NCBI GenBank assembly: GCA_031549925.1
Contig: JAVBPA010000032.1
Coordinates: 1-28,784 of the forward strand
Reading direction: 5' to 3'
Source: JAVBPA01 sp031549925
GTDB lineage: Bacteria; Bacillota; Clostridia; Oscillospirales; CAG-272
Length of the DNA: 28,784 nt
In this document: positions 1 through 7,760 of the stretch, piece after piece
Numbering within the stretch: position 1 is the first letter of the stretch
How the letters are laid out: every line of letters starts with the position of its first letter
The notes under the pieces: generated by a model
The model's database searches: none
Told to the model about the DNA's origin: nothing
Seen by the model: only the letters and a program-made list of their open reading frames with translations
Position numbers and translations under genes: made by a program

Positions 1-288
1 GTATTTATGCTGGATTTTAATTTGCTTGGTAAAGGTTATGCTTATAGTGATATCAGAAATGTATTGAGTTCATTTTCGGAAGAGGCTAAAGAAATGTTTT
101 TTGAAACATACGGAATTGAAAATATCAACGAAAATGAAAAAGCTGCCGATTTGGTTTTATCACCTCTTGTTACACTTTCATACGCATGTAAAAATAATAC
201 ATTTCCTGCTTGGGCAGAAAAACCTCTTTACGAATTAAAAAACGGAATTCTTTATGATAATTTAATTTCCTGGTTTGATTCATTTTAA
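1..288 (+). CDS. Hypothetical protein, 3' end only (partial)
   Basis: The frame is open from the left edge to the TAA at 286-288. An ATG occurs at 7, but no ribosome binding site can be seen in the six bases before it, so this is most likely the C-terminal part (95 codons visible) of a gene that begins outside the window. The visible protein is acidic and soluble-looking: a helix-like stretch rich in Glu and Lys in its first half, a hydrophobic segment with SPLVTLSYAC in the middle, and an aromatic C-terminus (SWFDSF). There is no membrane segment or recognisable motif. A bidirectional hairpin terminator follows 14 bases after the stop, so it ends a plus-strand transcript that converges on the minus-strand pncB run. 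I do not recognise the family. Confidence 0.6.
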   Translation, partial: VFMLDFNLLGKGYAYSDIRNVLSSFSEEAKEMFFETYGIENINENEKAADLVLSPLVTLSYACKNNTFPAWAEKPLYELKNGILYDNLISWFDSF

Positions 289-302
289 AAATTTTTCTTA
301 AA

Positions 303-328
303 AAAACAGTTTATTTAAAAACTGTTTT
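303..328. terminator. Bidirectional intrinsic terminator between convergent genes
   Basis: A 10-base-pair perfect stem, AAAACAGTTT (303-312) with AAACTGTTTT (319-328), encloses a 6-base loop. A-runs on the left and T-rich sequence on the right let it work in both directions: for the plus-strand gene ending at 288 and for the minus-strand pncB gene ending at 350. Confidence 0.75.
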
Positions 329-349
329 AAAAAGAAGTATTATTTTAAT

Positions 350-1789
350 TTATTTCAGCATGTAGTTTAACATGGATTGTTTTAAATCCCATAACTCTTT
401 TGATAAGTCCACATAATAATTATGCGGATTTTCGAAGCGTTTTACTTCATCCCATTGCAAATCAATTTGTTCTTTGCAATAATTTCGTATTTCTATTGTT
501 GAAGGGGTTTTATATACTAAATTACCTTTAATGAAAACCGGTACTTGTAATTCATGAGCCGTAAAATTTTCTAGTGTTTTGTTTTTCCATGTATAATCCG
601 GATCAAAAATAGTTAAAGGCTGTGCGGTATCTATTTTTTCATCATGAATACAAATTAAATCCGCAATAGCTTTCTTGTTTTCATTTTCATAAAGGCGGTA
701 TACTTTTTTAAAGTGGGGGTTTGTGATTTTTGAGGCGTTTTCACTTATTTTTATTTTAGGAATAATAAAACCCTTTTCGTTCTCTATAGCCGCGAGTTTA
801 TAAACTCCTCCGAATACAGGATTACTCTTGGAAGTTACAAGTCTTTCTCCGACTCCGAATGCGTCGATACAGGCTCCCTGATGCAGTATATCGCGTATTA
901 TATATTCGTCAAGCGAATTTGAAACGACTATACGGCAATCTTTCAATCCCGCTTCATCAAGCATATTTCTTGTACGTTTTGTCAGATAGGTTATATCGCC
1001 GCTATCAATACGTATTGCGCATTTTTTTATGTTGTGTTTATTAAAAACTTTTATAGCGTTCGGTATACCGGATTTTAAAACGTTGTAGGTGTCGACAAGC
1101 AAAGTGGGATTGTTCGGATATAACATACAATAATTTTCGAACGCTTCAAATTCATTTTCAAACATTTGCACCCATGAATGAGCCATTGTTCCTCCCGCAG
1201 GAACTCCGAATAATTTTTCGGCAATAGTGCAGGCTGATCCCGAACAACCGGCTATATATGAAGCTCTTGCTCCGTAGATAGCTCCGCTTGATCCTTGTGC
1301 GCGGCGTGATCCGAATTCACTGACAGGTCTTCCGGCGGCGGCACGTACAATACGGTTTGCTTTTGTCGCAATAAGTGATTGATGATTAAAAGTAAGCAAT
1401 ACAAAAGTTTCTATAAATTGTGCTTCAATCGCTTTTGCCCGGACAGTTATAATAGGTTCTCCCGGGAAAATCGGAGTTCCTTCGGGTATTGCGAAGATGT
1501 CGCCGGTAAATTTAAAATTTTCAAGATATGATAAAAATTTTTCATCAAAAATGTCTTTTGATCTCAATAATTCGATATCTTCATTTGTGAATTTTAAATT
1601 TTTTATATAATCGATTATTTGTTCTAAGCCGCAGGCAATAGAAAAACCGCCTTCGTCGGGAGTTTCACGGAAAAACACATCGAAATAACAAATACGATTA
1701 CCAAGACCATTTAAAAAATATCCGTTGCTCATTGTAAGCTCATAAAAATCGCAGAGCATGGTATAATTTTCATGGTTTAATTCATTCAT
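350..1789 (-). CDS. pncB: Nicotinate phosphoribosyltransferase
   Basis: Cytoplasmic enzyme of NAD salvage that joins nicotinate to PRPP to give nicotinate mononucleotide, with ATP hydrolysis. The 479-residue length is usual for the Firmicute-type enzyme. The N-terminus (YTMLCDFYELTMSNGYF, about residues 9-25) is the family hallmark. SEFGSRRAQG lies at about 157-166, GGTMAHSWVQMF at about 199-210 (His204 is the expected phosphorylated catalytic histidine), and the phosphate-binding IDSGD segment at about 261-265. The ATG at 1789 is preceded by TGGAGAA at 1800-1806. It is the last gene of a minus-strand run behind a glycosyltransferase (48-base gap) and a glycyl radical enzyme, and a hairpin terminator follows it. 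Assignment is firm. The functional link to its two upstream neighbours is not obvious and may be only shared transcription. Confidence 0.95.
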   Translation of the reverse strand: MNELNHENYTMLCDFYELTMSNGYFLNGLGNRICYFDVFFRETPDEGGFSIACGLEQIIDYIKNLKFTNEDIELLRSKDIFDEKFLSYLENFKFTGDIFAIPEGTPIFPGEPIITVRAKAIEAQFIETFVLLTFNHQSLIATKANRIVRAAAGRPVSEFGSRRAQGSSGAIYGARASYIAGCSGSACTIAEKLFGVPAGGTMAHSWVQMFENEFEAFENYCMLYPNNPTLLVDTYNVLKSGIPNAIKVFNKHNIKKCAIRIDSGDITYLTKRTRNMLDEAGLKDCRIVVSNSLDEYIIRDILHQGACIDAFGVGERLVTSKSNPVFGGVYKLAAIENEKGFIIPKIKISENASKITNPHFKKVYRLYENENKKAIADLICIHDEKIDTAQPLTIFDPDYTWKNKTLENFTAHELQVPVFIKGNLVYKTPSTIEIRNYCKEQIDLQWDEVKRFENPHNYYVDLSKELWDLKQSMLNYMLK

Positions 1790-1837
1790 AATAAAAACAT
1801 TTCTCCAGTTAAAATAAAAATAAAATCCAAGATGAGT

Positions 1838-2953
1838 TTATTTGTTCAATAAATTTAATATATATTCGCAAATAACACTCGTGGAATTCGGTTTACTTAT
1901 AAATTTTATTGATTTTTGCATCAATTGCAATTTTTCGGGATTATTAAAAAGCTCGTAAACTATACATTCAACAGGATTATTATCGGTAGCAGTCATTGCG
2001 GCTCCGCTGTTTAGCAAAAATTCAACGTTTCTTTCTTCCTGACCGGGTATTGGATTGATTATTATCATCGGCAAATCTTTAGCAAGTGCTTCCGATGTTG
2101 TAAGCCCACCGGGTTTGCTTATCAAACAATCTGCGGAATCCATTAACAAATCGATATTTGTTGTAAAACCGTAATTAAAAATCGTTTTTTTTGTTTCCAT
2201 TTTATCTATAGACTGTTTTAATTCGGTATTGTTTCCGCAAACGGTTATTATTTGAAAATCCAAATCTATAGCATCAATATTTTTTATTATCTCGATTATA
2301 TTGCCATAACCCATGCTTCCCCCCATTATCAGCAATGTCAATTTTGAGGGATCCATGTTTAATTGCAATTTTGCATCTCTTTTTTGCGTTTTTTGTGCAA
2401 ATTTCGGATTTATCGGTATTCCGAAAGGCAATATTTGATTTTCTTTATAACCTTTTCTTTTGGCTGCCGGTATCATTAATTCATTTGCTATTACTATATA
2501 ATCTAAATGCAATCCCTCTTCCCAATACGGATGCATAGTAAAGTCTGTAACTATTCCGAATGTCAATGCTCGGATTGTATGCCGCTGCTTCATAATATCT
2601 ATTATTATACCGGAAAAAATATGTGTGTTTATTATTACATCCGGGTCATAAATGTCGATATAATTTTTGAGCTTTTTTATAAGCAAAAGATTTGCAAGAC
2701 GAGTCGCGGATAATTTGTTCGCGTTTCTTTTACGCTTCTCCAGTCTTTTATAAACCGTTGAGTAAAGAGTTTTGGCGTTTTCAACAGAAAGTAAATATCC
2801 TCTTGAAACGGTTCCTCCGAGTAAACGATTTAGGTAATTATAAGTATCAAGAATCCGGCTTTCTGATCCCTGAGATTCAAAATATGAATTTAAAGCAGCG
2901 GCGGTAGAATTATGGCCCTGACCTGCGGTTATGGATAAAATCAATATTTTCAA
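1838..2953 (-). CDS. ugtP: Processive diacylglycerol beta-glucosyltransferase-like (MGDG synthase/MurG-type, GT28)
   Basis: A 371-residue GT-B glycosyltransferase of the MGDG-synthase family. Known relatives such as Bacillus UgtP use UDP-glucose to glycosylate diacylglycerol at the inner membrane face, giving glycolipids and the lipoteichoic acid anchor. The N-terminal acceptor domain carries ITAGQGHNSTAAAL (about 8-21) and TDFTMHPYW (about 136-144). The C-terminal nucleotide-sugar domain carries MGGSMGYGN (about 210-218), SKPGGLTTSEAL (about 279-290) and PIPGQEERN (about 301-309). There is no signal peptide or membrane helix, as expected for a peripheral enzyme. The start is TTG at 2953, fixed by GGAGG at 2963-2967 nine bases upstream. 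It sits 24 bases after the glycyl radical enzyme and 48 before pncB. The exact donor and product (mono-, di- or tri-glucosyl lipid) cannot be read from the sequence. Confidence 0.85.
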   Translation of the reverse strand: MKILILSITAGQGHNSTAAALNSYFESQGSESRILDTYNYLNRLLGGTVSRGYLLSVENAKTLYSTVYKRLEKRKRNANKLSATRLANLLLIKKLKNYIDIYDPDVIINTHIFSGIIIDIMKQRHTIRALTFGIVTDFTMHPYWEEGLHLDYIVIANELMIPAAKRKGYKENQILPFGIPINPKFAQKTQKRDAKLQLNMDPSKLTLLIMGGSMGYGNIIEIIKNIDAIDLDFQIITVCGNNTELKQSIDKMETKKTIFNYGFTTNIDLLMDSADCLISKPGGLTTSEALAKDLPMIIINPIPGQEERNVEFLLNSGAAMTATDNNPVECIVYELFNNPEKLQLMQKSIKFISKPNSTSVICEYILNLLNK

Positions 2954-2977
2954 ATAATTTATCCTCCATAAATTTTT

Positions 2978-5083
2978 TTATATTTCGTGTTCTGTACGAA
3001 GTATAATTTCGTCCTGCATATTTTTTCCGACATGTACAAAATAATCGCTGTATCCTCCGATACGTACTACAAGATCACGGTATAAATCCGGATTTTTTTG
3101 AGCTTCCAGTAGTGTATCGCGGTCTACAACATTTATTTGTACCTCAAAACCTCCGCGTTTTAGATATGTTTTTACGAGAGTCATTAATTTAGGAAGTGAT
3201 TCTTCTTTAAATAAACTTTTTGCAAATTTTAAGTTGACAGCGATTCCTCCGATAAAAGGATAGTGTTCCCATTTTGTGGATGATAATACAGAAGCGGTAG
3301 GTCCGTTCTTTTCTCTTCCTTGCGCGGGTCCGCTTCCGTCTCCAAATGGGAAATTTGCACTTCTTCCGTCGGGTGTTGCCATAGTGGAACGTCCTAAAGC
3401 TTCATGCATAACCCAACAGAATAAGCTAGGTATAAAATGATCTGCGCGGTATGTTTTATATTTCGCAACTTCATCTGTAATCCATTTTGTAATATTACAA
3501 ACGATTGAATCTACTTCGTCTATGTCATTTCCGTATTTGTCTATTTTATTTAAAATTGTTTGGCGGAGTATTTCATTACCTTCAAAGTTTTGCTTCAGGA
3601 TAGCATAAAATTCGGATAAAGTCATTGTTTTATTTTCATAAACAAGCTTTTTTATCGACATGAGGGAATCTGCCAAATTTGACATCCCGACAAATGAAGG
3701 CATTATCCAGTTATATAAAGCGCCTCCGTTATCGATATCGCGCCCTCTTTCAAGGCAATTATCAACAAAACACGAAACGTAAGGATCGCCTCCTGAAAGT
3801 CTTCTTTCAAGCTGCGTACGATTTTCCGCAAGGCAGGCGTTTTTTACACCCGCACTTAATCTTTCCTTGTATTTTTCGGTTAATGATTCGAAATCCGGAC
3901 ACAAACAGTCAATATTAGGGTCTGACATAACATCCAGCAAATACTGATTTATGTTATGGTAAGGACTTGCGACCCAAACAGCGGATCTTTTACAGGGAGT
4001 TATTTCAACGCATGTACTTTGTATGTATTCACAAGCGTGTTCACGCGGTAAACCGTAATACATTAAACCTTTGGTTACTATATCGTCATTAAATATCGCA
4101 GGATGAGAGTGTCCTTCGCCTAATAATTTACAAGCTAATTCAAGCACATCGTCAGGAGTATCGCTGTTATAGCAAAGACAAAGCCCGGGATAAATCATAC
4201 GGGTAAGAGCTATGCTTTCCAAAAACAAATAAGTAAGTTCGTTTGTGATATCAGTGCCGGAGCCGTCGCGTCCTCCGACCATCAATCCCACGGCAAGGCC
4301 GCGAGGAATATAATCGTTGAATAATATACAAAGGCAAGTGATTAATTCTAGGGCTTCATCGCGGTTTAAAATTCCGTTTGCGATATCATTCCTATAATAT
4401 TCTATTAAATATCTGTCGGGACGTCCAAGCTGGTATAATCCTTCCATAGTAAAAGTCAAAAAATGAATACTTTGAACAGCTTCACGGAACGTTTTAGCGG
4501 GATATTTCGGAACTCTTGCCGTAATAGCCGATATATCATATAGTTCCTTTTTTCTTTTTAAATCGGTTTCTTCTTCGGCTAATTTTGTTGCATAAACGCT
4601 GTAATTTTCCGCGTATTTTTCTAATCCGTCAAGAGAAGCTAAACAACCTAAATAAAAGTTATCTTTTTCTATATTAGAGCTGTCCATTAAGTCGAGTTTT
4701 TCACGGTATGACTTAATTTCGGATTTTATACCAATCGTTCCCAGTTTTAAGAGTTTTTCATAATCCACTGCCATATGGGAAGCCTGACCTCCGAGCGGAG
4801 AAAGCATTTGTGCCGCGCGCCCCGCTAAAAACGACATTTCTTCGGATTCATCTTTTGATAACTGGCGGTAACATGGACATCCGACAATTAATTGCTGCGG
4901 ATATATAACAGGTGTTTGGTGAGCTAGTTCATAGCCTTTTGCAATTCCGCGTCTGTGGATTACAGAACTCACTCTGTTTTCATAATATCCTTTTAGCCAT
5001 AAATAATGTCCTTCCAAACTCGTACTGCCGCCTGCGCCTCTTTTAAGTGTTTCATTTCTTAAATATTCTGTACGGGCTGACAT
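2978..5083 (-). CDS. Glycyl radical enzyme of unknown substrate (PFL/glycerol dehydratase superfamily)
   Basis: A 701-residue glycyl radical enzyme. The C-terminal radical loop reads RIGGYSDYF (about 674-682), with Gly677 the expected radical residue. The active-site strand reads STCVEITPC (about 356-364), giving a thiyl Cys358 and a Glu360 two residues on. That C-x-E arrangement is known from glycerol dehydratase, choline lyase and related eliminases. True pyruvate formate-lyase has two adjacent cysteines, so a plain PFL assignment is unlikely. The sequence is shorter than either typical PFL (about 760) or glycerol dehydratase (about 790). ATG at 5083 has a strong GGGAGGAG at 5091-5098. It is the first gene of a run with a glycolipid glycosyltransferase and pncB. 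No radical-SAM activase, which it must need, is in the window. Superfamily certain, substrate unknown. Confidence 0.85.
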   Translation of the reverse strand: MSARTEYLRNETLKRGAGGSTSLEGHYLWLKGYYENRVSSVIHRRGIAKGYELAHQTPVIYPQQLIVGCPCYRQLSKDESEEMSFLAGRAAQMLSPLGGQASHMAVDYEKLLKLGTIGIKSEIKSYREKLDLMDSSNIEKDNFYLGCLASLDGLEKYAENYSVYATKLAEEETDLKRKKELYDISAITARVPKYPAKTFREAVQSIHFLTFTMEGLYQLGRPDRYLIEYYRNDIANGILNRDEALELITCLCILFNDYIPRGLAVGLMVGGRDGSGTDITNELTYLFLESIALTRMIYPGLCLCYNSDTPDDVLELACKLLGEGHSHPAIFNDDIVTKGLMYYGLPREHACEYIQSTCVEITPCKRSAVWVASPYHNINQYLLDVMSDPNIDCLCPDFESLTEKYKERLSAGVKNACLAENRTQLERRLSGGDPYVSCFVDNCLERGRDIDNGGALYNWIMPSFVGMSNLADSLMSIKKLVYENKTMTLSEFYAILKQNFEGNEILRQTILNKIDKYGNDIDEVDSIVCNITKWITDEVAKYKTYRADHFIPSLFCWVMHEALGRSTMATPDGRSANFPFGDGSGPAQGREKNGPTASVLSSTKWEHYPFIGGIAVNLKFAKSLFKEESLPKLMTLVKTYLKRGGFEVQINVVDRDTLLEAQKNPDLYRDLVVRIGGYSDYFVHVGKNMQDEIILRTEHEI

Positions 5084-5172
5084 ATAAAAACTCCTCCCGA
5101 AGCATCGTTTAAATCTATTTAAATGTTTTAATAAATAGCAATTTTAAATTAAAATTATCATACATATACCGT

Positions 5173-5201
5173 ATTTTATCATAAGAATTAATTAAAAGCA
5201 A
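5173..5201 (-). promoter_or_regulatory. Candidate promoter for the glycyl radical enzyme run
   Basis: On the minus strand a TTGCTT -35 (plus positions 5196-5201) and a TAAAAT -10 (5173-5178) are 17 bases apart, about 90 bases upstream of the ATG at 5083. The match is moderate and the region is very AT-rich, so chance is possible. Confidence 0.35.
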
Positions 5202-5233
5202 CATTAATATTATTAAAATATTTATATAATCTA

Positions 5234-5262
5234 TTGACATAAATTGAAGCGTATGATATAAT
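5234..5262 (+). promoter_or_regulatory. Consensus sigma-A promoter of the rpmG-secE-nusG operon
   Basis: TTGACA (5234-5239) and TATAAT (5257-5262) with an exact 17-base spacer form a perfect housekeeping promoter. The predicted start of transcription is about 5269, giving a leader of about 185 bases before rpmG at 5455. It is the only strong plus-strand promoter seen ahead of the ribosomal block. Confidence 0.85.
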
Positions 5263-5454
5263 ACTTGTACCTCTGCGGAGAGGTTTTTTTGTTGTTTGGT
5301 TGCAAAAACCATATACGGAAAATTGTACTTAAAGTAAAACTCCGCTTGAGAGGGAGATAGACGGTTTTATACAAATAATATTTTAAATGAAAGTATAAAA
5401 CATGTATCCGTTTAGCAATAATACGGATAATATCATTTTTAACGGGAGGTATAA
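5263..5454 (+). promoter_or_regulatory. Structured 5' leader of rpmG with a terminator-like hairpin at its very start
   Basis: The leader opens with CCTCT-GCGG-AGAGG (5270-5283) followed by seven T residues, which looks like an intrinsic terminator placed within the first 15-20 transcribed bases. Two more hairpins follow: GTTTTATAC (5364-5372) with GTATAAAAC (5393-5401), and ATCCGT (5406-5411) with ACGGAT (5423-5428). The ribosome binding site GGGAGG (5445-5450) comes after. No T-box consensus, no uORF with a ribosome binding site and no tRNA are visible. An attenuation or transcript-stabilising role is inference. The 371-base gap 5084-5454 holds only this leader and the two promoters. Confidence 0.5.
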
Positions 5455-5604
5455 ATGAGAGTCAAAATCACACTTGCATGTGCAGATTGCAAGCAGCGTA
5501 ATTACGACACAACGAAAAACAAGAAAAACAATCCCGAGAGAATCGAGATGAATAAGTATTGCCGTTTTTGCCGTAAAAACACGTCACACAAAGAAACAAA
5601 ATAG
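5455..5604 (+). CDS. rpmG: 50S ribosomal protein bL33
   Basis: A 49-residue protein beginning MRVKITLACADC and ending in TSHKETK, matching bL33 of the large ribosomal subunit, near the E site. Both zinc-ligand pairs are present (CADC at about 9-12 and CRFC at about 36-39), so this is the zinc-binding C+ form rather than the zinc-free paralogue made under zinc starvation. ATG at 5455 follows GGGAGG at 5445-5450. It lies immediately upstream of secE and nusG, the order found in most Firmicutes. The tRNA-Trp gene that often lies between rpmG and secE is absent, the gap being only 18 bases. Identity is firm. Confidence 0.95.
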   Translation: MRVKITLACADCKQRNYDTTKNKKNNPERIEMNKYCRFCRKNTSHKETK

Positions 5605-5622
5605 GGAAGGTACGGCATAAAA

Positions 5623-5913
5623 GTGAATAATAAAGATAATGACAAGCTTGCCGCTTCTGTTTCTAAACCGGCAGAAAAAACGGAAAATAAACCGGAACAA
5701 AAAAACAAGAACAAAGTAAAGCTGACCGAACGCATCGGAAAAATGCTGCGTGAATACAAAAGCGAAATAAAAAAAGTTGTATGGTACGGCCGCGAACAAA
5801 CATTTAGAAGTTCAGTTATAGTTATAGTCAGTATTGTTGTGGTCAGTATATTTATCAGCTCAATGGACTATCTTTTTTCGACATTATTGATGTGGCTCGG
5901 TTCGCTGATATAA
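5623..5913 (+). CDS. secE: Preprotein translocase subunit SecE
   Basis: A 96-residue SecE, the small essential clamp of the SecYEG protein-export channel. The first about 45 residues are a charged, Lys/Glu-rich cytoplasmic extension. The conserved amphipathic segment follows (REYKSEIKKVVWYGREQT, about 44-61), and then a single transmembrane helix at about 65-90, as in the one-helix form of Gram-positive bacteria. The start is GTG at 5623, with GGGAAGG at 5604-5610 upstream at slightly long spacing. It sits 18 bases after rpmG and 16 before nusG, so the three genes share a transcript. Confidence 0.93.
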   Translation: MNNKDNDKLAASVSKPAEKTENKPEQKNKNKVKLTERIGKMLREYKSEIKKVVWYGREQTFRSSVIVIVSIVVVSIFISSMDYLFSTLLMWLGSLI

Positions 5914-5929
5914 AGCGGTATAATAAAAA

Positions 5930-6484
5930 ATGAGTGATTTTAACGAAGCTTCATCCGAACCCCATTGGTATGTGGCACACACATATTCGGGATACGAAAA
6001 TAAAGTTAAAGCTAATCTTGAAAAAATAATAGAAAACCGTTCATTGCAGCACCTTATTATGGATATCCGTATACCGGTTGAAATATCGGTTGAAAAACAC
6101 GGCGAGGACGAAAAGGGAAATTCTAAAGATAAAGAAATAGAAAACAAGATATTTCCTAGCTATGTTTTGGTAAAAATGATAATGACCGATGAAAGCTGGC
6201 ACGTTGTCCGTAACATACGCGGCGTTACCGGATTTGTAGGACCCGGTTCAAAACCTGTTCCGCTTACAAATGAGGAAGTCGCACGTATCGGAGTTGAAAC
6301 AAAGATTATTATGCTTGATTACAGTGTCGGCGACAGTGTAAAAATCAATTACGGTCCGCTTGAAGGTTATATAGGAACGGTTCAGGAAATTTCAGAAGAT
6401 AAAAGAAAAATTAAAGTTCTTGTTTCAATGTTCGGCAGGGATGTTCCTGTTGAAATTGACAGCGAAAACGTAAAAATTGTATAA
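5930..6484 (+). CDS. nusG: Transcription termination/antitermination factor NusG
   Basis: A 184-residue NusG that binds RNA polymerase and modulates pausing, termination and transcription-translation coupling. The NGN domain (WYVAHTYSGYENKVKANLE at about 13-31, then FPSYVLVKM and the GVTGFVGPGSKPVPL loop) is followed by a KOW domain containing VGDSVKINYGPLEGYIGTV at about 138-156. The acidic insert around residues 60-75 (EKHGEDEKGNSKDKE) between two NGN strands resembles the linker seen in many Clostridia. ATG at 5930 has no clear ribosome binding site. With secE only 16 bases upstream, translation is probably fed by re-initiation. Identity is certain. Confidence 0.96.
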   Translation: MSDFNEASSEPHWYVAHTYSGYENKVKANLEKIIENRSLQHLIMDIRIPVEISVEKHGEDEKGNSKDKEIENKIFPSYVLVKMIMTDESWHVVRNIRGVTGFVGPGSKPVPLTNEEVARIGVETKIIMLDYSVGDSVKINYGPLEGYIGTVQEISEDKRKIKVLVSMFGRDVPVEIDSENVKIV

Positions 6485-6603
6485 ATATTTATCGATTATT
6501 TTTCCGGCGGTTTGCCGGATAAAGTGGGAGAGACAAAATATTATCATTGTCTCGCGTAAACAGATTTGCGCTGTTTCCTACCACATTGGAGGTTATAATA
6601 TAA
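6485..6603 (+). promoter_or_regulatory. Structured leader before rplK-rplA, probable L1 autoregulatory site
   Basis: The 119-base gap folds readily. A hairpin CCGGC/GCCGG is at 6504-6518. GTGG (6524-6527) can then pair with CCAC (6581-6584) and enclose two hairpins: GAGACAA/TTGTCTC (6530-6536 with 6547-6553) and AAACAG/CTGTTT (6558-6563 with 6571-6576). GGAGG of rplK follows at 6588-6592. Ribosomal protein L1 is known to repress its own rplK-rplA mRNA through a leader that mimics its 23S rRNA site. A closed multibranch just before the ribosome binding site fits this, but L1 binding is inferred. Confidence 0.5.
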
Positions 6604-7029
6604 ATGGCAAAAAAAATAACAGGTTATATTAAATTACAGCTTGATGCAGGCAAAGCGACAGCTCAGCCTCCCGTTGGACCGGCTCTCGGTTCATACGGAG
6701 TTAGTATACCTAACTTTATAAAAGAATTCAACGAACGCACAAAAAGCCAGATAGGTCTTGTTATACCTGTAGTTATAACGGTATACGCAGACCGTTCATT
6801 TACTTTTATTACAAAAACACCGCCCGCTCCGATTCTTATAAAAAAAGCCTGCGGAATTGAATCTGCTTCTCCGAAGCCGAATACGCAAAAAGTTGCTAAA
6901 ATAACAAAAGCGCAGGTAAAACAGATTGCCGAAACTAAAATGCCCGATTTGAACGCAGCATCTCTTGAAACCGCTATGTCTATGATAGCGGGAACAGCTC
7001 GTTCGATGGGTATAACAGTAGAAGAATAA
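6604..7029 (+). CDS. rplK: 50S ribosomal protein uL11
   Basis: A 141-residue uL11 that forms the GTPase-associated stalk base on helices 43/44 of 23S rRNA. The N-terminal domain contains KLQLDAGKATAQPPVGPALG (about 11-30), including the proline-rich strip targeted by thiopeptides and the PALG motif. The C-terminal rRNA-binding domain ends in GTARSMGITVEE. The length is exactly typical. ATG at 6604 follows GGAGG at 6588-6592. It is followed 15 bases later by rplA. Identity is certain. Confidence 0.97.
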   Translation: MAKKITGYIKLQLDAGKATAQPPVGPALGSYGVSIPNFIKEFNERTKSQIGLVIPVVITVYADRSFTFITKTPPAPILIKKACGIESASPKPNTQKVAKITKAQVKQIAETKMPDLNAASLETAMSMIAGTARSMGITVEE

Positions 7030-7044
7030 CGGAGGATTGTCGAT

Positions 7045-7743
7045 ATGGCTCAGAATAAAGGTAAAAAATATCAGGAAAGCGTAAAACAATACGATAAAAT
7101 AAAAACATATGAACCGTCAGATGCGCTTGATCTTGTTTGCAAAACAGCAAAAGCAAAATTTGATGAAACAATAGAATTGCATATAAGACTCGGAGTTGAC
7201 TCCCGCCACGCTGATCAGCAGGTTAGAGGAGCAGTCGTTCTTCCTAACGGTACAGGTAAAACTGTACGTGTTCTTGTGTTTACAAAAGGTGATCATGTTG
7301 CCGAAGCAGAAGCAGCAGGCGCGGATTATGTAGGCGCAGATGATTATGTACAAAAAATCCAAAAAGAAAACTGGTTTGAATTTGATGTTATCATCGCAAG
7401 CCCTGATATGATGGGTGTTATAGGCCGTTTAGGTAAAATATTGGGTCCTAAAGGTTTAATGCCGAACCCCAAAGCAGGAACTGTAACAAATGATGTAGGA
7501 CGCGCTGTAAAAGAAGCTAAAGCCGGTAAAATTGAATACAGACTCGATAAAACCAATATTATTCACTGTCCGATAGGAAAAGCTTCCTTCGGTCCGGAAA
7601 AACTTGCAGCTAACTTTGAAACATTAATGGGCGCTGTTATAAAAGCAAAACCTTCAGCAGCTAAAGGTCAATATATTAAGAGTTGTGTCATGGCTTCTAC
7701 AATGGGTCCTGGCATTAAAGTCAATACATCAAAATTAAGCTGA
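7045..7743 (+). CDS. rplA: 50S ribosomal protein uL1
   Basis: A 232-residue uL1, the mobile L1-stalk protein that helps release deacylated tRNA from the E site and represses its own operon. Family landmarks are all present: GVDSRHADQQVRGAVVLPNGTGK (starting near residue 51), ASPDMMGVIGRLGKILGPKGLMPNPK (middle) and TMGPGIKVNTSKL at the C-terminus. ATG at 7045 follows GGAGG at 7031-7035 with nine-base spacing. In most bacteria rplJ and rplL come next. Here the gene is followed instead by a strong hairpin and a membrane protease, so the stalk genes must lie elsewhere. Identity is certain. Confidence 0.97.
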   Translation: MAQNKGKKYQESVKQYDKIKTYEPSDALDLVCKTAKAKFDETIELHIRLGVDSRHADQQVRGAVVLPNGTGKTVRVLVFTKGDHVAEAEAAGADYVGADDYVQKIQKENWFEFDVIIASPDMMGVIGRLGKILGPKGLMPNPKAGTVTNDVGRAVKEAKAGKIEYRLDKTNIIHCPIGKASFGPEKLAANFETLMGAVIKAKPSAAKGQYIKSCVMASTMGPGIKVNTSKLS

Positions 7744-7760
7744 AATATTTAATTATTTAT

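Noticed and set aside
2978..5083. Naming the glycyl radical enzyme pyruvate formate-lyase (pflB).
   Set aside because: The adjacent Cys-Cys of PFL is missing; the active site reads TCVE, and the protein is shorter than PFL.
5270..5454. A T-box or a tRNA-Trp gene upstream of rpmG.
   Set aside because: There is no T-box core sequence, no specifier stem and no cloverleaf. The rpmG-secE gap is only 18 bases.
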